Source of the DNA: WTFY01 sp965220895
GTDB taxonomy: Bacteria > Pseudomonadota > Gammaproteobacteria > UBA4575
Direction of reading: 5' to 3'
Length of the DNA stretch: 64,000 nt
Assembly (NCBI GenBank): GCA_965220895.1
Contig: OZ244850.1
Span: 248,001 to 312,000, forward strand
The translations under genes and the position numbers were made by a program. Every line of letters starts with the position of its first letter. The first letter of the stretch is position 1. The notes below the pieces were generated by a model. That model saw nothing but the letters and a program-made list of their open reading frames with translations. It had not been told where the DNA came from and ran no database searches. Shown in pieces: positions 34,930 to 43,738 of the stretch.

Positions 34930-36504
34930 CTATTCCCACTCGATGGTCGCCGGCGGTTTCCCTGAAATATCGTAGGTGACCCTGGAGATTCCATGGACTT
35001 CGTTGATGATGCGCCTGGAGACATGATCGAGGAATTCGTACGGCAGATGAGCCCAATGCGCGGTCATGAAATCCGTTGTTTCAACGGCACGCAGGGCCAC
35101 CACGTAGTCGTACTTCCTGCCATCTCCCATCACGCCCACGGACCTGACCGGCAAGAATACCGCGAAGGCCTGTGAGACCTGATCATACAAATCGTGTTTC
35201 CGAAGCTCCTGGATAAAGATGTCGTCCACCTGTTGCAGCATTTGCACATAGTCCGGCTTGACCTCACCCAGGATGCGAACGCCCAGGCCCGGGCCCGGGA
35301 AAGGATGGCGGAAAACAATCCCGCGAGGCAGCCCGAGTTCCAGACCAATCTTGCGAACTTCATCCTTGAACAACTCCTTCAGGGGTTCGATGAGTTTCAG
35401 GTCCATCTGTGCCGGCAAACCCGCGACATTGTGGTGGGACTTGATCAGGTCTGCCTTCCCGGTCGCAGCCCCCGCCGACTCGATGACATCCGGATAGATC
35501 GTTCCCTGTGCGAGCCATTTCACATTACTGATCTTTTTTGCTTCGGCCTCGAAGATCCTGATAAAAAGGTTGCCGATAATGACCCGCTTCTGCTCGGGGT
35601 CGGCAATGCCTTCAAGCGCATCGAAATACTGCTGCCCGGCATTGATACGAATGACCTGTACACCGGAATGTCCGGCAAACGCCTGCATGACCTGGTCACC
35701 TTCATCGAGTCGCAAGAGGCCCGTGTCAACAAAAATACAGGTCAGTTGATCAGGAATAGCCTGACTTAGCAAAGCCGCTACCACGGACGAATCCACGCCG
35801 CCGGACAAGGCAAGCAACACCTGGTCGGAACCTACCTGGCTGCGAATCTGGTCCACGGACTCGTGGATGACGTTTGCAGCAGTCCAGCTGGTACCGCAAC
35901 CACAAATCCGGTTTACAAACCGTTCCAGAATCTGTTTGCCCTGGCTGGTATGAGTGACCTCCGGATGAAACTGCAGACCGAACAGCTTTTCCTGTTCATT
36001 GGCGATGGCGGCAATCGGCGAGCCTGTGCTGCTGCCAATCACTTCAAACCCATCTGGCAGCTTTACGACACGATCCCCATGCGACATCCAGACATCAAGG
36101 ATACTGATGCCGTTTTGCATCTCACTATCACTGATGCCCTCCAGCAATTCAGACTTGGCTTCCACCGTCACCTGGGCATAACCGAATTCCCGCTGGCCGG
36201 AAATCTCGACCTCGCCACCCATCTGCTTGGCCATGGCCTGCATGCCGTAACAGATACCCAATACAGGGACTCCCTGTTCCAAGACCGGCGTGATCGCACC
36301 GCTGGCATGATCCGTTGTAACGGATTCCGGTCCACCTGACAGCACGATGCCCTTGGCATGGAAATCCGCGATTTTCTCTCTGGGTGCATCCCACGGGAAA
36401 ATCTCGCAGTAAGTGCCAATCTCACGGACTCGCCTGGCGATGAGTTGTGTGTATTGAGACCCGAAATCGAGTATCAAAACCCTGTCTGCCCGGATATCAG
36501 TCAT
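34930..36504 (-). CDS. guaA: GMP synthase (glutamine-hydrolysing)
   Basis: This 524-residue protein makes GMP from XMP. It contains a class I glutamine amidotransferase domain (ILDFGSQYTQLIARRVRE, the nucleophile in GICYGMQAMA, FHPEVTHT), an ATP pyrophosphatase domain (LALSGGVDSSVVAALL) and a C-terminal dimerisation domain (FRHPFPGPGLGVRILGE, ending ISGKPPATIEWE). All catalytic motifs are intact and length is standard. It follows guaB by 50 bp, the usual guaBA operon. Confidence 0.98.
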   Translation of the reverse strand: MTDIRADRVLILDFGSQYTQLIARRVREIGTYCEIFPWDAPREKIADFHAKGIVLSGGPESVTTDHASGAITPVLEQGVPVLGICYGMQAMAKQMGGEVEISGQREFGYAQVTVEAKSELLEGISDSEMQNGISILDVWMSHGDRVVKLPDGFEVIGSSTGSPIAAIANEQEKLFGLQFHPEVTHTSQGKQILERFVNRICGCGTSWTAANVIHESVDQIRSQVGSDQVLLALSGGVDSSVVAALLSQAIPDQLTCIFVDTGLLRLDEGDQVMQAFAGHSGVQVIRINAGQQYFDALEGIADPEQKRVIIGNLFIRIFEAEAKKISNVKWLAQGTIYPDVIESAGAATGKADLIKSHHNVAGLPAQMDLKLIEPLKELFKDEVRKIGLELGLPRGIVFRHPFPGPGLGVRILGEVKPDYVQMLQQVDDIFIQELRKHDLYDQVSQAFAVFLPVRSVGVMGDGRKYDYVVALRAVETTDFMTAHWAHLPYEFLDHVSRRIINEVHGISRVTYDISGKPPATIEWE

Positions 36505-36554
36505 TGCTTGTCATCAACAAAACCGGGATGCGTATGTCCCGCTCAGCCGATGTG

Positions 36555-38012
36555 TCACTCAAGGTGATAATTGGGAGCTTCCTTGGTAATGGTCACATCA
36601 TGTACATGGCTCTCGCGTATCCCGGCCGTCGAGATTCTCACGAACTCCGGCCGGCTTCGCATCTCCTCGATATTGCTGCATCCGACATAGCCCATGCTGG
36701 AACGCAGACCCCCCAGGAGTTGCTGGATAATGGTGACTACGGTGCCCTTGTACGGCACGCGTCCCTCGATTCCCTCGGGCACATATTTCCCCTTGGTGAA
36801 ATCCTCACCCTGGAAGTAGCGATCCCCAGACCCCTGCTGCATCGCTGACAACGAGCCCATGCCACGATAGGTCTTGTACGAACGTCCCTGATAGAGTTCA
36901 ACTTCGCCAGGTGCCTCTTTTGTGCCCGCAAACAAGCCACCCACCATCACCGTATCGGCACCTGCCGCAATAGCCTTGGCAACATCTCCTGAATAGCGAA
37001 TGCCGCCATCGGCTATGATCGGAACCTCGGACTGGATGGCCTGGTGAACATTGTTCACTGCACTGATCTGCGGAACACCTACCCCGGCCACGATCCTGGT
37101 CGTACAGATGGAGCCTGGCCCGATCCCCACCTTGACTGCATCCGCACCCGCATCGATCAGGCCTTTTGCCGCTTCACCGGTCGCAATGTTCCCGCCGATC
37201 ACCTGGATCTCCGGGTAATTTTCCTTGATCCACCGGACGCGATCGAATACCGCCTGGGAATGCCCGTGGGCGGTGTCCACCACGATGACATCGGCTCCCG
37301 CCTGCACCAGCTTGTCCACGCGCAGATCGGTATCAGGTCCCACACCCACGGCGGCACCGACCAGCAAGCGTCCCTCACCGTCCTTGCAGGCATGGGGAAA
37401 GTCCGTCGACTTTTGAATATCCTTTACAGTGATCAGTCCGCGCAACTCGAACTCATCATTGACGACCAGAACCTTCTCGATGCGGTGTTCGTGCAACAGG
37501 CTCTGGATTTCTTCTGTTCCGGCACCTTCCTTGACGGTGACCAGACGCTCCCGCTGGGTCATGATTTTCGAAACGGGCTCATCCCTTCGGGTTTCAAATC
37601 GCAAATCACGGCTGGTGACTATGCCTACGAGCGACTCACCTACGACCACCGGGACCCCTGAAATGCTTTTCTCCCGGGTAAGTTCGAGTACCTCCCCGAT
37701 GCTGCTGTCGGGGTCTACGCAGATCGGATCCTTGATGACACCGCTTTCATACTTCTTGACCATGCGAACCTCATCCGCCTGACCCGCGATCGGCAGGTTC
37801 TTGTGGATCACGCCAAGGCCGCCTTCCTGCGCCAACGAGATGGCCAGGCTGCCTTCGGTCACCGTGTCCATGGCAGAAGAAAGCAAGGGGATGTTGAGGG
37901 AAAGGTCGCGGGTCAGTCGCGTGCCAAGATCGACATCGCGCGGTAACACGCTGGAGTGGGCCGGTATTAGGGAGACGTCATCAAATGTCAACGCGTTGTA
38001 TTTGATTTGCAT
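36555..38012 (-). CDS. guaB: Inosine-5'-monophosphate dehydrogenase
   Basis: This 485-residue protein oxidises IMP to XMP. The N-terminus TFDDVSLIPAHSSVLPRDVD is typical. A CBS pair lies at about residues 95-205, and the catalytic loop GIGPGSICTTRIVAGVGVPQ carries the active cysteine. GGIRYSGDVAKAIAAGAD and GMGSLSAMQQGSGDRYFQ complete the active site. It heads the guaB-guaA operon, and a TTTACC/17/TATAAT promoter lies 30-58 bp upstream. Confidence 0.98.
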   Translation of the reverse strand: MQIKYNALTFDDVSLIPAHSSVLPRDVDLGTRLTRDLSLNIPLLSSAMDTVTEGSLAISLAQEGGLGVIHKNLPIAGQADEVRMVKKYESGVIKDPICVDPDSSIGEVLELTREKSISGVPVVVGESLVGIVTSRDLRFETRRDEPVSKIMTQRERLVTVKEGAGTEEIQSLLHEHRIEKVLVVNDEFELRGLITVKDIQKSTDFPHACKDGEGRLLVGAAVGVGPDTDLRVDKLVQAGADVIVVDTAHGHSQAVFDRVRWIKENYPEIQVIGGNIATGEAAKGLIDAGADAVKVGIGPGSICTTRIVAGVGVPQISAVNNVHQAIQSEVPIIADGGIRYSGDVAKAIAAGADTVMVGGLFAGTKEAPGEVELYQGRSYKTYRGMGSLSAMQQGSGDRYFQGEDFTKGKYVPEGIEGRVPYKGTVVTIIQQLLGGLRSSMGYVGCSNIEEMRSRPEFVRISTAGIRESHVHDVTITKEAPNYHLE

Positions 38013-38041
38013 GAGTAGTCCTGCGCCTTGAGGGGCGGTTT

Positions 38042-38070
38042 ATTATAGGGACTGCATATTTAGCGGTAAA
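38042..38070 (-). promoter_or_regulatory. Sigma-70 promoter of guaBA
   Basis: On the minus strand TTTACC and TATAAT are separated by exactly 17 bp. The predicted start lies about 23 bases before the guaB ATG. Confidence 0.75.
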
Positions 38071-38127
38071 CTGATTAATATTACCCCAATACAAGACTGC
38101 CCAGACAACACAGCCCATCCGCCCGAC

Positions 38128-39480
38128 ATGGATCACCCGCGCTCAGTTTCCGACACCACAGAAAGACAGGTGTACTCCGTCAGCCAACTGAATCGGGAGG
38201 TCAAGCAGTTGCTGCTGCAGAGCCTGCCGCAGATTTGGCTGGAAGGAGAGCTCTCCAATGTTGCCCGGCCCGCATCCGGGCATTTGTATTTCTTGCTGAA
38301 GGATGAGCATGCGCAGGTGCGCGGCGTGATGTTCAGCCGGGCCAACCGGGCGCTGCCCTTCCAGCCCAGCGACGGAATACACGTTCTGGTCAGGGCCAGT
38401 GTCTCGCTGTACGAGCCTCGCGGACAATACCAGTTGACCGTTGAACACATGGAAGAGGCCGGTGTGGGGATTTTGCAGCGCAGGTATGAAGCGCTGAAAC
38501 ACAAGCTCAGCGAAGAGGGGTTGTTTAACACTGAACACAAGCAGGCCTTGCCCAGGTTTCCCAGGGTGCTCTGCGTGGTCACCTCGGCAACCGGAGCTGC
38601 AATACGGGACATCCTCAGCGTACTGGCCCGCAGGTTTCCTCCGCTCACCATACGGATTTATGCCATTCCGGTGCAGGGCGAGGCTTCAGCAGGCGCCGTG
38701 GTTAATGCCATACAGACAATCAACCGGCACAGGCATGGTGATGTGATTATTCTGGCACGGGGAGGCGGCTCGATAGAGGATCTCTGGTCTTTCAACGAAG
38801 AGTCCGTAGCCCGAGCCATTTTCACTTCCGAATTACCGGTCGTGACCGGCATCGGGCATGAAGTCGATTTTACGATCGCCGATTTTGTCGCGGACTTGCG
38901 TGCCCCGACCCCTTCGGCGGCAGCCGAACTTGTCGTACCCCATGCCGGCGAAATCCTTGAAACCCTGGATCAGCTTCGGGAATCCATGACCTACCTGGTC
39001 CACACGGCTGCGGCTAACCTGCATCAGACGCTCGACTGGATGAAACAACGGCTTGAGCACATGCACCCCAAACAGACGGTACAAAGGAATGTGCAGCTTC
39101 TCGTTGAGCTCGCAAGACGTGCGGAGAATGCAACAAAGCTTAAACATTCCTATCGGGACAATGGATTGATCAGTCTGCAGGCCCGGCTTGGGAGGCTGTC
39201 GCCTGAACTCCAGATCAACAGATCCCGTGTTCTGCTCACCCGTTTGCATACGCAGCTGAACCACCTGCTGTGTATCAAGAAGGAGCAGGCCGAGCACGAG
39301 CTGGAAGCACTTGCCCGCGCCCTGGATACGGCAAGTCCACACGCCACCCTGAATCGCGGCTACTCCATTGTGACGCTGGAGAAAAGCGGCCAGGTCCTGC
39401 ACGATGCCGCCGAGGCAGCCCCGGATGAAAGGATTCAGGTCCAGTTGTCGAAGGGACGTCTCTTGGCCCGCGTAGAGTAA
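38128..39480 (+). CDS. xseA: Exodeoxyribonuclease VII large subunit
   Basis: This 450-residue protein is XseA. It starts with an OB-fold DNA-binding domain (YSVSQLNREVKQLLLQSLPQ, WLEGELSNVARPASGHLYF), followed by the catalytic domain with VVTSATGAAIRDIL, ILARGGGSIEDLWSFNEE and GIGHEVDFTIADFVADLRAPTPSAAAE, then a long coiled-coil region. It ends with the conserved RGYSIVTLE segment. It degrades single-stranded DNA with XseB, whose gene is not nearby. Divergent from guaB, a common arrangement. Confidence 0.97.
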   Translation: MDHPRSVSDTTERQVYSVSQLNREVKQLLLQSLPQIWLEGELSNVARPASGHLYFLLKDEHAQVRGVMFSRANRALPFQPSDGIHVLVRASVSLYEPRGQYQLTVEHMEEAGVGILQRRYEALKHKLSEEGLFNTEHKQALPRFPRVLCVVTSATGAAIRDILSVLARRFPPLTIRIYAIPVQGEASAGAVVNAIQTINRHRHGDVIILARGGGSIEDLWSFNEESVARAIFTSELPVVTGIGHEVDFTIADFVADLRAPTPSAAAELVVPHAGEILETLDQLRESMTYLVHTAAANLHQTLDWMKQRLEHMHPKQTVQRNVQLLVELARRAENATKLKHSYRDNGLISLQARLGRLSPELQINRSRVLLTRLHTQLNHLLCIKKEQAEHELEALARALDTASPHATLNRGYSIVTLEKSGQVLHDAAEAAPDERIQVQLSKGRLLARVE

Positions 39481-39547
39481 TTTCCACACGATCTGCCCCG
39501 TCATGCTGGCAATCATTCACCACGACGGATTTCAACACCAAGAGTTC

Positions 39548-39576
39548 TTGCCAGACAGCTTATTATCTGGTATCTA
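39548..39576 (+). promoter_or_regulatory. Putative promoter of the H1-like/DksA gene
   Basis: TTGCCA and TATCTA are separated by 17 bp, with TGG just before the -10. The predicted start lies about 20 bases upstream of the ATG at 39603. Confidence 0.55.
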
Positions 39577-39602
39577 GGCGCTTGGTTTTAACCGAGAGTC
39601 CC

Positions 39603-40694
39603 ATGGTCGCTAAAAAAACAGCCAGCCGAAAAAAAGCCGCGAGCAGGAAAAAGTCGACTGCCGGAAAACGAACAGTTTCCAGAAAGGCAGCCACTCGCAG
39701 GGCAACGGCTAAAAGGAAGACAGCTGTCAAGCGCGCCAGCTCATCGAAGAAAAGAGCCGCACCCAAGCGAAAAACGGTCGCCAAGAAAAAATCGGCAACA
39801 GCCAAAAAGGCACCTGCGAAAAAGCGCGCCTCTGCCAAGAAATCTGTAACCCGGAAATCCACGGTCAAGAAGAAAGCCCCGGCCAGAAAAACGACTGCCG
39901 CAGCCAAAAAACGGCCTGTCGCCAAAAAGAAAACCGCGCCCAAGCGAAAAACGGCTGCCAAGAGAAAATCGGCAACAGCCAAAAAAGTGCCTGCGAAAAA
40001 GCGCGCCTCTGCCAAGAAGTCTGTAACCCGGGAATCCACGGTCAAGAAGAAAGCCCCGGCCAGAAAAACGACCACCACAGCCAAAAACCAGCCTGTCGCC
40101 AAAAAGAAAACCGTGCCCAAGCGAAAAACGGCTGCCAAGAGAAAAGCCCCTGCTAAACGCAAGGCTGTCGCCAGGAAACTGGCTTCAGCAAAAACCGGTG
40201 TGGAGAAAACTCAGCTCGTCAAGGAAGCGAAGAAGAAAAAACGCATCGAGCTGCTAAAGAAAAAACGTGCCGCCGTCGATTTGCCTGTGGAAGGCGTTCC
40301 GGTATACACCATGCATCGGGGTGAAAGTTACATGAGCCCCAACCAACTGGAACATTTCCGCTCAAAATTGCTGCGATGGAAGCAGGATCTTCTCGATGAG
40401 GTCAGCCGAACCGTCGATCACATGAAAAAGGATGCAAGCCAGTTTGCCGACCCTGCAGACCGGGCAACGCAAGAAGAAGAATTCAGTCTGGAATTGCGAA
40501 CACGTGACCGTGAAGGAAAACTGGTTCGGAAAATCAACCAGACCCTGGCCTCGATCGATGCAGATGAATACGGTTACTGCGAATCCTGCGGTGTAGAGAT
40601 CGGGATAGAAAGGCTGGAAGCCCGCCCCACGGCGACCCTGTGCATAGACTGCAAGACACTACAGGAAATCAAGGAAAAACAGAGCTTTACATAG
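39603..40694 (+). CDS. Histone H1-like lysine-rich region fused to a DksA/TraR domain
   Basis: This protein of about 363 residues has two parts. Residues 1 to about 215 are almost entirely K, A, R, T, S, V and P in AAKRK/PAKK-type repeats, like bacterial H1 histones and Pseudomonas AlgP. The last 130 residues are a DksA domain: helix SPNQLEHFRSKLLRWKQDLL, the coiled-coil tip motif DPADRATQEEE and a four-cysteine zinc finger (CESC, then CIDC). The tip acidic residues needed for RNA polymerase action are kept. It may bind DNA and modulate polymerase together. I infer the function from the domains. Confidence 0.9.
   Translation: MVAKKTASRKKAASRKKSTAGKRTVSRKAATRRATAKRKTAVKRASSSKKRAAPKRKTVAKKKSATAKKAPAKKRASAKKSVTRKSTVKKKAPARKTTAAAKKRPVAKKKTAPKRKTAAKRKSATAKKVPAKKRASAKKSVTRESTVKKKAPARKTTTTAKNQPVAKKKTVPKRKTAAKRKAPAKRKAVARKLASAKTGVEKTQLVKEAKKKKRIELLKKKRAAVDLPVEGVPVYTMHRGESYMSPNQLEHFRSKLLRWKQDLLDEVSRTVDHMKKDASQFADPADRATQEEEFSLELRTRDREGKLVRKINQTLASIDADEYGYCESCGVEIGIERLEARPTATLCIDCKTLQEIKEKQSFT
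39762..40150 (+). repeat. 177-bp tandem repeat inside the H1-like region
   Basis: The string cccaagcgaaaaacgg recurs at 39762, 39939 and 40116, exactly 177 bp (59 codons) apart, with near-identical sequence between. This gives two full copies and a partial third. The repeat is in frame and probably varies in copy number between strains. Confidence 0.85.
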
Positions 40695-40793
40695 CCTACT
40701 TTTATCTTTTGTAAAACCCTGTGGAAGTGGAAGGCATGGCTTGTGTGCCCGAAGGCAGGAGCCGAGCAGCCTCTCCCAGCCAACCATGCAAGA

Positions 40794-41888
40794 CTAGTTT
40801 GTGCCACGCCCTCCAGGCATCGTGCTTGCATCCAGAAACTTGTCGAAGAAGATGTTCTCATCTTTCATTCCCTGCGCAACCATCACTTCGATTGCCGCAT
40901 CGATCATGGGTGGCGGCCCGCACAAATAGCCTTGAGCCTCGCTCAAGGCCAGTTTCCCGGTATCTACATAAGCCGCCTTGAGGTAGTCCGTCACCAGCCC
41001 TCTCGCACCTTGCCAGTCACTGTCTTCCGGTTCCATGTTCAGGACAGGGACAAACTCAAATGAATTGCTCGGATTCCATTTCGAGCCAATCTCTCCCATT
41101 TCTGCAAGACAATACAGGTCCTTCTGGGTTCTGGCACCAAACAGGAACAAGCAGTCCCGTGGTATTTGCTCATTCACCGCAGATTCCAGAATCGCCTTGA
41201 TTGAACTAATGCCACTGCCCCCTGCAATACAAACGATCGGAGCAGGGTCAGGGCGTAACCAGAAATGACCGTATGGCCCGGCTACAGTAACCTTTGCATC
41301 GGTGCGGTCTTCCTTGAACAGCCATTCTGTAAACTCACCTCCCGGGACAAGGCGAACAAAAAAAGTCATTTCGTTGTCTGCCTCATTTTCCGGTGCCTTG
41401 GCAAAGGAATAGGACCGTGGACTGCTGAGGCCTGGCACACTGATCTCTGCATACTGACCCGCAATCCCGCTGCGTTGTGGCAACGGATACAGGGACTGCA
41501 CAACAATCTCCTTGATGTCATGGGTCAAGTCCGTAATACGGGCAAGCTGTCCCTCAAAACTGACAACCTGGTGAGCATGTGATGCATCCTCCAGTTCAAC
41601 CTCGACTTCGATATCGCTTTTCAATCGGGTCTGGCAGGCAAGAATCCAGCCTTCTTTCAGCTGATCGGGATCAAGGACATAGGTAAAATCAGTCAGTGAC
41701 TTGGTCTTACCGCTTTTCAGAATGCACTTACAGGAAGTACAACTTCCGACGCGGCAATCATGTGGCCAGGGAATTCCAAGTTCGAGGGCCGCATTGAGTA
41801 GATTGTCCCCCGCCTTGACTGTAAACCGGTGCTCTCCGGAATTGATATCCGCTTGCCGGTCTTTATTGCTGCCAAAAAATTTAAACAT
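40794..41888 (-). CDS. 2Fe-2S/FAD/NAD(P)H oxidoreductase, oxygenase-type electron-transfer component
   Basis: This 364-residue protein has an N-terminal plant-type 2Fe-2S ferredoxin domain (CRVGSCTSCKC, later cysteine in WILACQTR), an FAD-binding domain (SPRSYSFAKAP) and an NAD(P)-binding domain (GGSGISSIKAILE, ending with CGPPPMIDAA). This is the layout of methane, phenol and toluene monooxygenase reductases. No oxygenase component is in the window, so the electron acceptor is unknown. AGGGA precedes the ATG. A TTGTCT/17/TTAAAT promoter with an 18-bp palindrome beside it lies about 105-155 bp upstream. Confidence 0.88.
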   Translation of the reverse strand: MFKFFGSNKDRQADINSGEHRFTVKAGDNLLNAALELGIPWPHDCRVGSCTSCKCILKSGKTKSLTDFTYVLDPDQLKEGWILACQTRLKSDIEVEVELEDASHAHQVVSFEGQLARITDLTHDIKEIVVQSLYPLPQRSGIAGQYAEISVPGLSSPRSYSFAKAPENEADNEMTFFVRLVPGGEFTEWLFKEDRTDAKVTVAGPYGHFWLRPDPAPIVCIAGGSGISSIKAILESAVNEQIPRDCLFLFGARTQKDLYCLAEMGEIGSKWNPSNSFEFVPVLNMEPEDSDWQGARGLVTDYLKAAYVDTGKLALSEAQGYLCGPPPMIDAAIEVMVAQGMKDENIFFDKFLDASTMPGGRGTN

Positions 41889-41993
41889 GATCCCTGAACT
41901 GAGGCGGGTGTTTGATTGGGTGCTGCAAAAACCAGCTGTGTGAACTCGAAGGGTGCACTTTAAATGTGAATCGAAGTGTTTTTACCTTCCCTG

Positions 41994-42022
41994 ATTTAAC
42001 ATCATCTGCCTGTAGCAGACAA
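41994..42022 (-). promoter_or_regulatory. Putative sigma-70 promoter of the reductase gene
   Basis: On the minus strand TTGTCT and TTAAAT are separated by 17 bp. The predicted start gives a leader of about 100 bases before the reductase ATG. Confidence 0.55.
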
Positions 42023-42024
42023 GG

Positions 42025-42042
42025 TGAAGGGAATTCCCTTCA
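42025..42042. promoter_or_regulatory. 18-bp perfect palindrome, probable operator
   Basis: TGAAGGGAATTCCCTTCA is a perfect palindrome lying 2 bp upstream of the -35 hexamer of the reductase promoter. Its place suits an activator or a repressor. I do not recognise the regulator from the sequence. Confidence 0.6.
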
Positions 42043-42375
42043 GCACTTGATCACAGCTATCCCCTGCCTGCGAACACCCTCGCACCACAGGGCGGCTTCA
42101 TGCCTGGGAGGAGGAACCTGCCGGTATAGACCGATTGATCTATCAGACGATCACTGCGGACCTGCCGACCTGCACGCTGCCAGCAAACACACCCCAGTAC
42201 CTAACGACCCGGACTTTCAATGGAAGGCAGGACCAGCCAACCTGGCTTCAAGCTGCCCCTTTGCAAGGAACTCCAGCAAGCCACACGCATCAACCGGATG
42301 CAACTTGCGACGGCCCTCCCAGACTTCGGAGGATCAGTTGGATGCTTTCAGTACCGGGTACTGCAACTAAGGCGG

Positions 42376-42555
42376 CTATTCCTCGATCTGCAATGCCCCA
42401 GATGGACACTTAGAGACGGTTTCACGAATCTCTGCCTCAGGCGCTGCGCTCGTGTCAATTACAAATTGTCCGTCTTCCACCTTGAACACCGTAGGGGAAC
42501 CTTTCACACATTCTCCGGCGTGAATACAGGTATTTCCGTCATATGTTACTTTCAT
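42376..42555 (-). CDS. YjdI-type divergent 4Fe-4S mono-cluster protein
   Basis: This 59-residue protein matches the YjdI/Fer4_19 family. It starts MKVTYDGNTCIHAGECVKGSP and ends with CPSGALQIEE. Three cysteines (residues 10, 16 and 50) fit the divergent iron-sulfur site. An open frame continues upstream to 42774, but GGAGGA lies 9 bp before the ATG at 42555, which fixes the start. It is a probable small electron carrier or cluster protein of unknown partner; the nearby reductase is one candidate. Confidence 0.85.
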   Translation of the reverse strand: MKVTYDGNTCIHAGECVKGSPTVFKVEDGQFVIDTSAAPEAEIRETVSKCPSGALQIEE

Positions 42556-42640
42556 CGTAAGTTTCCTCCATCTTACTTTTTGGGAATTATATACTCTAGT
42601 GTCGCCATGCCCCATGAAATTGGAGTAGTACAAAATCCTG

Positions 42641-43120
42641 TCAGGTACATTGATAATTACCGTTGCTATCCGCCCAATACGCTTGCGCGATCTCCCCCGT
42701 GAACTCATAAGATCGCTTGAATGTTGTGCTCCTGTAAAAGTTATTATTAGGCGTAATGTAAACCGGCACGCCATTTCTCCAAACCCGGACTTTCAGGTTG
42801 GATAATTTCAATTTGAACTTCTCGAATATCTCACACACGTTATCCTGAATGGTCTCTACACTTACTCTCTCTGTGCGGTCATCTTTAGTAAACCTGACCT
42901 CGCCGCTGTATGCTGTAAAATCACCTGGACTTTGCGCTTCTCCGCTTACTGTGACTACTTTGTACAAGAATGCATAACTGCTGCTGCATCCGCTTTTGAT
43001 CTCGAAAACTGCATCGTTTCCTTCGATCACCTGGAATTCATCAGAGCTCAGACAGGCATTTGCAAACGGGACAAACGAAACAGCCAGAACGACAGCAATG
43101 AACGTTTTGAATAACATCAT
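42641..43120 (-). CDS. Exported Calx-beta-like domain protein
   Basis: This 159-residue protein has a signal peptide (LFKTFIAVVLAVSFVPFANA) and then a region resembling a single Calx-beta domain. GDFTAYSGEVRFTKDD, RVSVETIQDNVCEIFEKFKLKLSN corresponds to the family pattern of a strand, a negatively charged turn and an E-x-F-x-L-x-L-S-N ending. Cysteines in the mature part may form disulfides in the periplasm. Calx-beta domains bind calcium and usually occur in large adhesins; a stand-alone copy is unusual. Function unknown. Confidence 0.7.
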   Translation of the reverse strand: MMLFKTFIAVVLAVSFVPFANACLSSDEFQVIEGNDAVFEIKSGCSSSYAFLYKVVTVSGEAQSPGDFTAYSGEVRFTKDDRTERVSVETIQDNVCEIFEKFKLKLSNLKVRVWRNGVPVYITPNNNFYRSTTFKRSYEFTGEIAQAYWADSNGNYQCT

Positions 43121-43303
43121 TTTCTATCTCCTGTATCTGTTACGTGTTTATATGGTTGAAGTATATCACCCTTGCACATTCAAAGATAATGTCGCCCCGA
43201 TGAGAATTTTGATGTCCTGTCTCGATATCCACATCAAGTGATCGCACTGTTTCGTGTCGGGACAACAGGCTTGTTGGACAGGCCGAGGATAAAGACAGAT
43301 CCG

Positions 43304-43702
43304 CTAATTCTGTTTGGGATCAAATTCTAAAGAGACAGAATTAATACAGTACCTGAGGTGTGTCGGGGGAGGTCCATCGTTGAACACATGCCCCAGGTGG
43401 GATTTACAACTGCTGCATATCACTTCCGTGGCCCGGCTAAAGAGCCCAAGGTCTGGGCGCGTGGCTACACTTTGCTGGTCCAAAGGCTGCCAGAAGCTGG
43501 GCCAGCCAGTGCCTGAATCATATTTGGTTTGAGAGTCGAACAATGGTGCCTTGCAGCATACACATCGATAAATACCGGTATCCTTATGATTCCAGTATTC
43601 TCCGCTGAAAGGAGGTTCTGTTCCTTTTTGTCTGCACACCCAGAATTGTTCCGGGGTCAGCTGCTGACACCATTCTTCTTTTGATTTTTTGACCTTTGTC
43701 AA
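43304..43702 (-). CDS. msrB: Peptide-methionine (R)-S-oxide reductase
   Basis: This 132-residue protein is MsrB, which reduces the R-form of methionine sulfoxide. It has two zinc CxxC pairs (CVCC and CSSC), the motifs SGTGWPSFWQPL and HLGHVFNDGPPPT, and the catalytic cysteine in RYCINSVSLEF. All positions are conserved. It is cytoplasmic, as no signal is present. It lies 36 bp after pnp on the same strand and could be read from it. Confidence 0.96.
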   Translation of the reverse strand: MTKVKKSKEEWCQQLTPEQFWVCRQKGTEPPFSGEYWNHKDTGIYRCVCCKAPLFDSQTKYDSGTGWPSFWQPLDQQSVATRPDLGLFSRATEVICSSCKSHLGHVFNDGPPPTHLRYCINSVSLEFDPKQN

Positions 43703-43738
43703 TGTCTCGAAAACCGAGCCGGCCCATGGAACACGGGG

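Larger units (their letters stand above)
41889..42375. other. 487-bp intergenic region upstream of the reductase
   Basis: This is the largest gap in the window. It holds a minus-strand promoter (41994-42022) and a perfect palindrome (42025-42042) facing the reductase gene. The remaining 330 bp, from 42043 to 42375, has open frames but no recognisable protein or ribosome site. It could hold a small RNA, which I cannot identify. Confidence 0.5.

Noticed and set aside
39563..40162. 199-codon hydrophobic open frame on the minus strand
   Set aside because: It is the complement of the lysine-rich repeat; the repeated FFLA/AVFL segments come from the opposite-strand codon bias.
42208..42220. A GAAAGTCCGGG-like string on the minus strand resembling RNase P RNA
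   Set aside because: The preceding GAGG and the other conserved RNase P elements are missing, and the gap is too short for the full RNA together with the promoter.
41912..42370. Plus-strand open frame in the 487-bp gap
   Set aside because: It has no ribosome site or family signature and overlaps the promoter and palindrome of the reductase.
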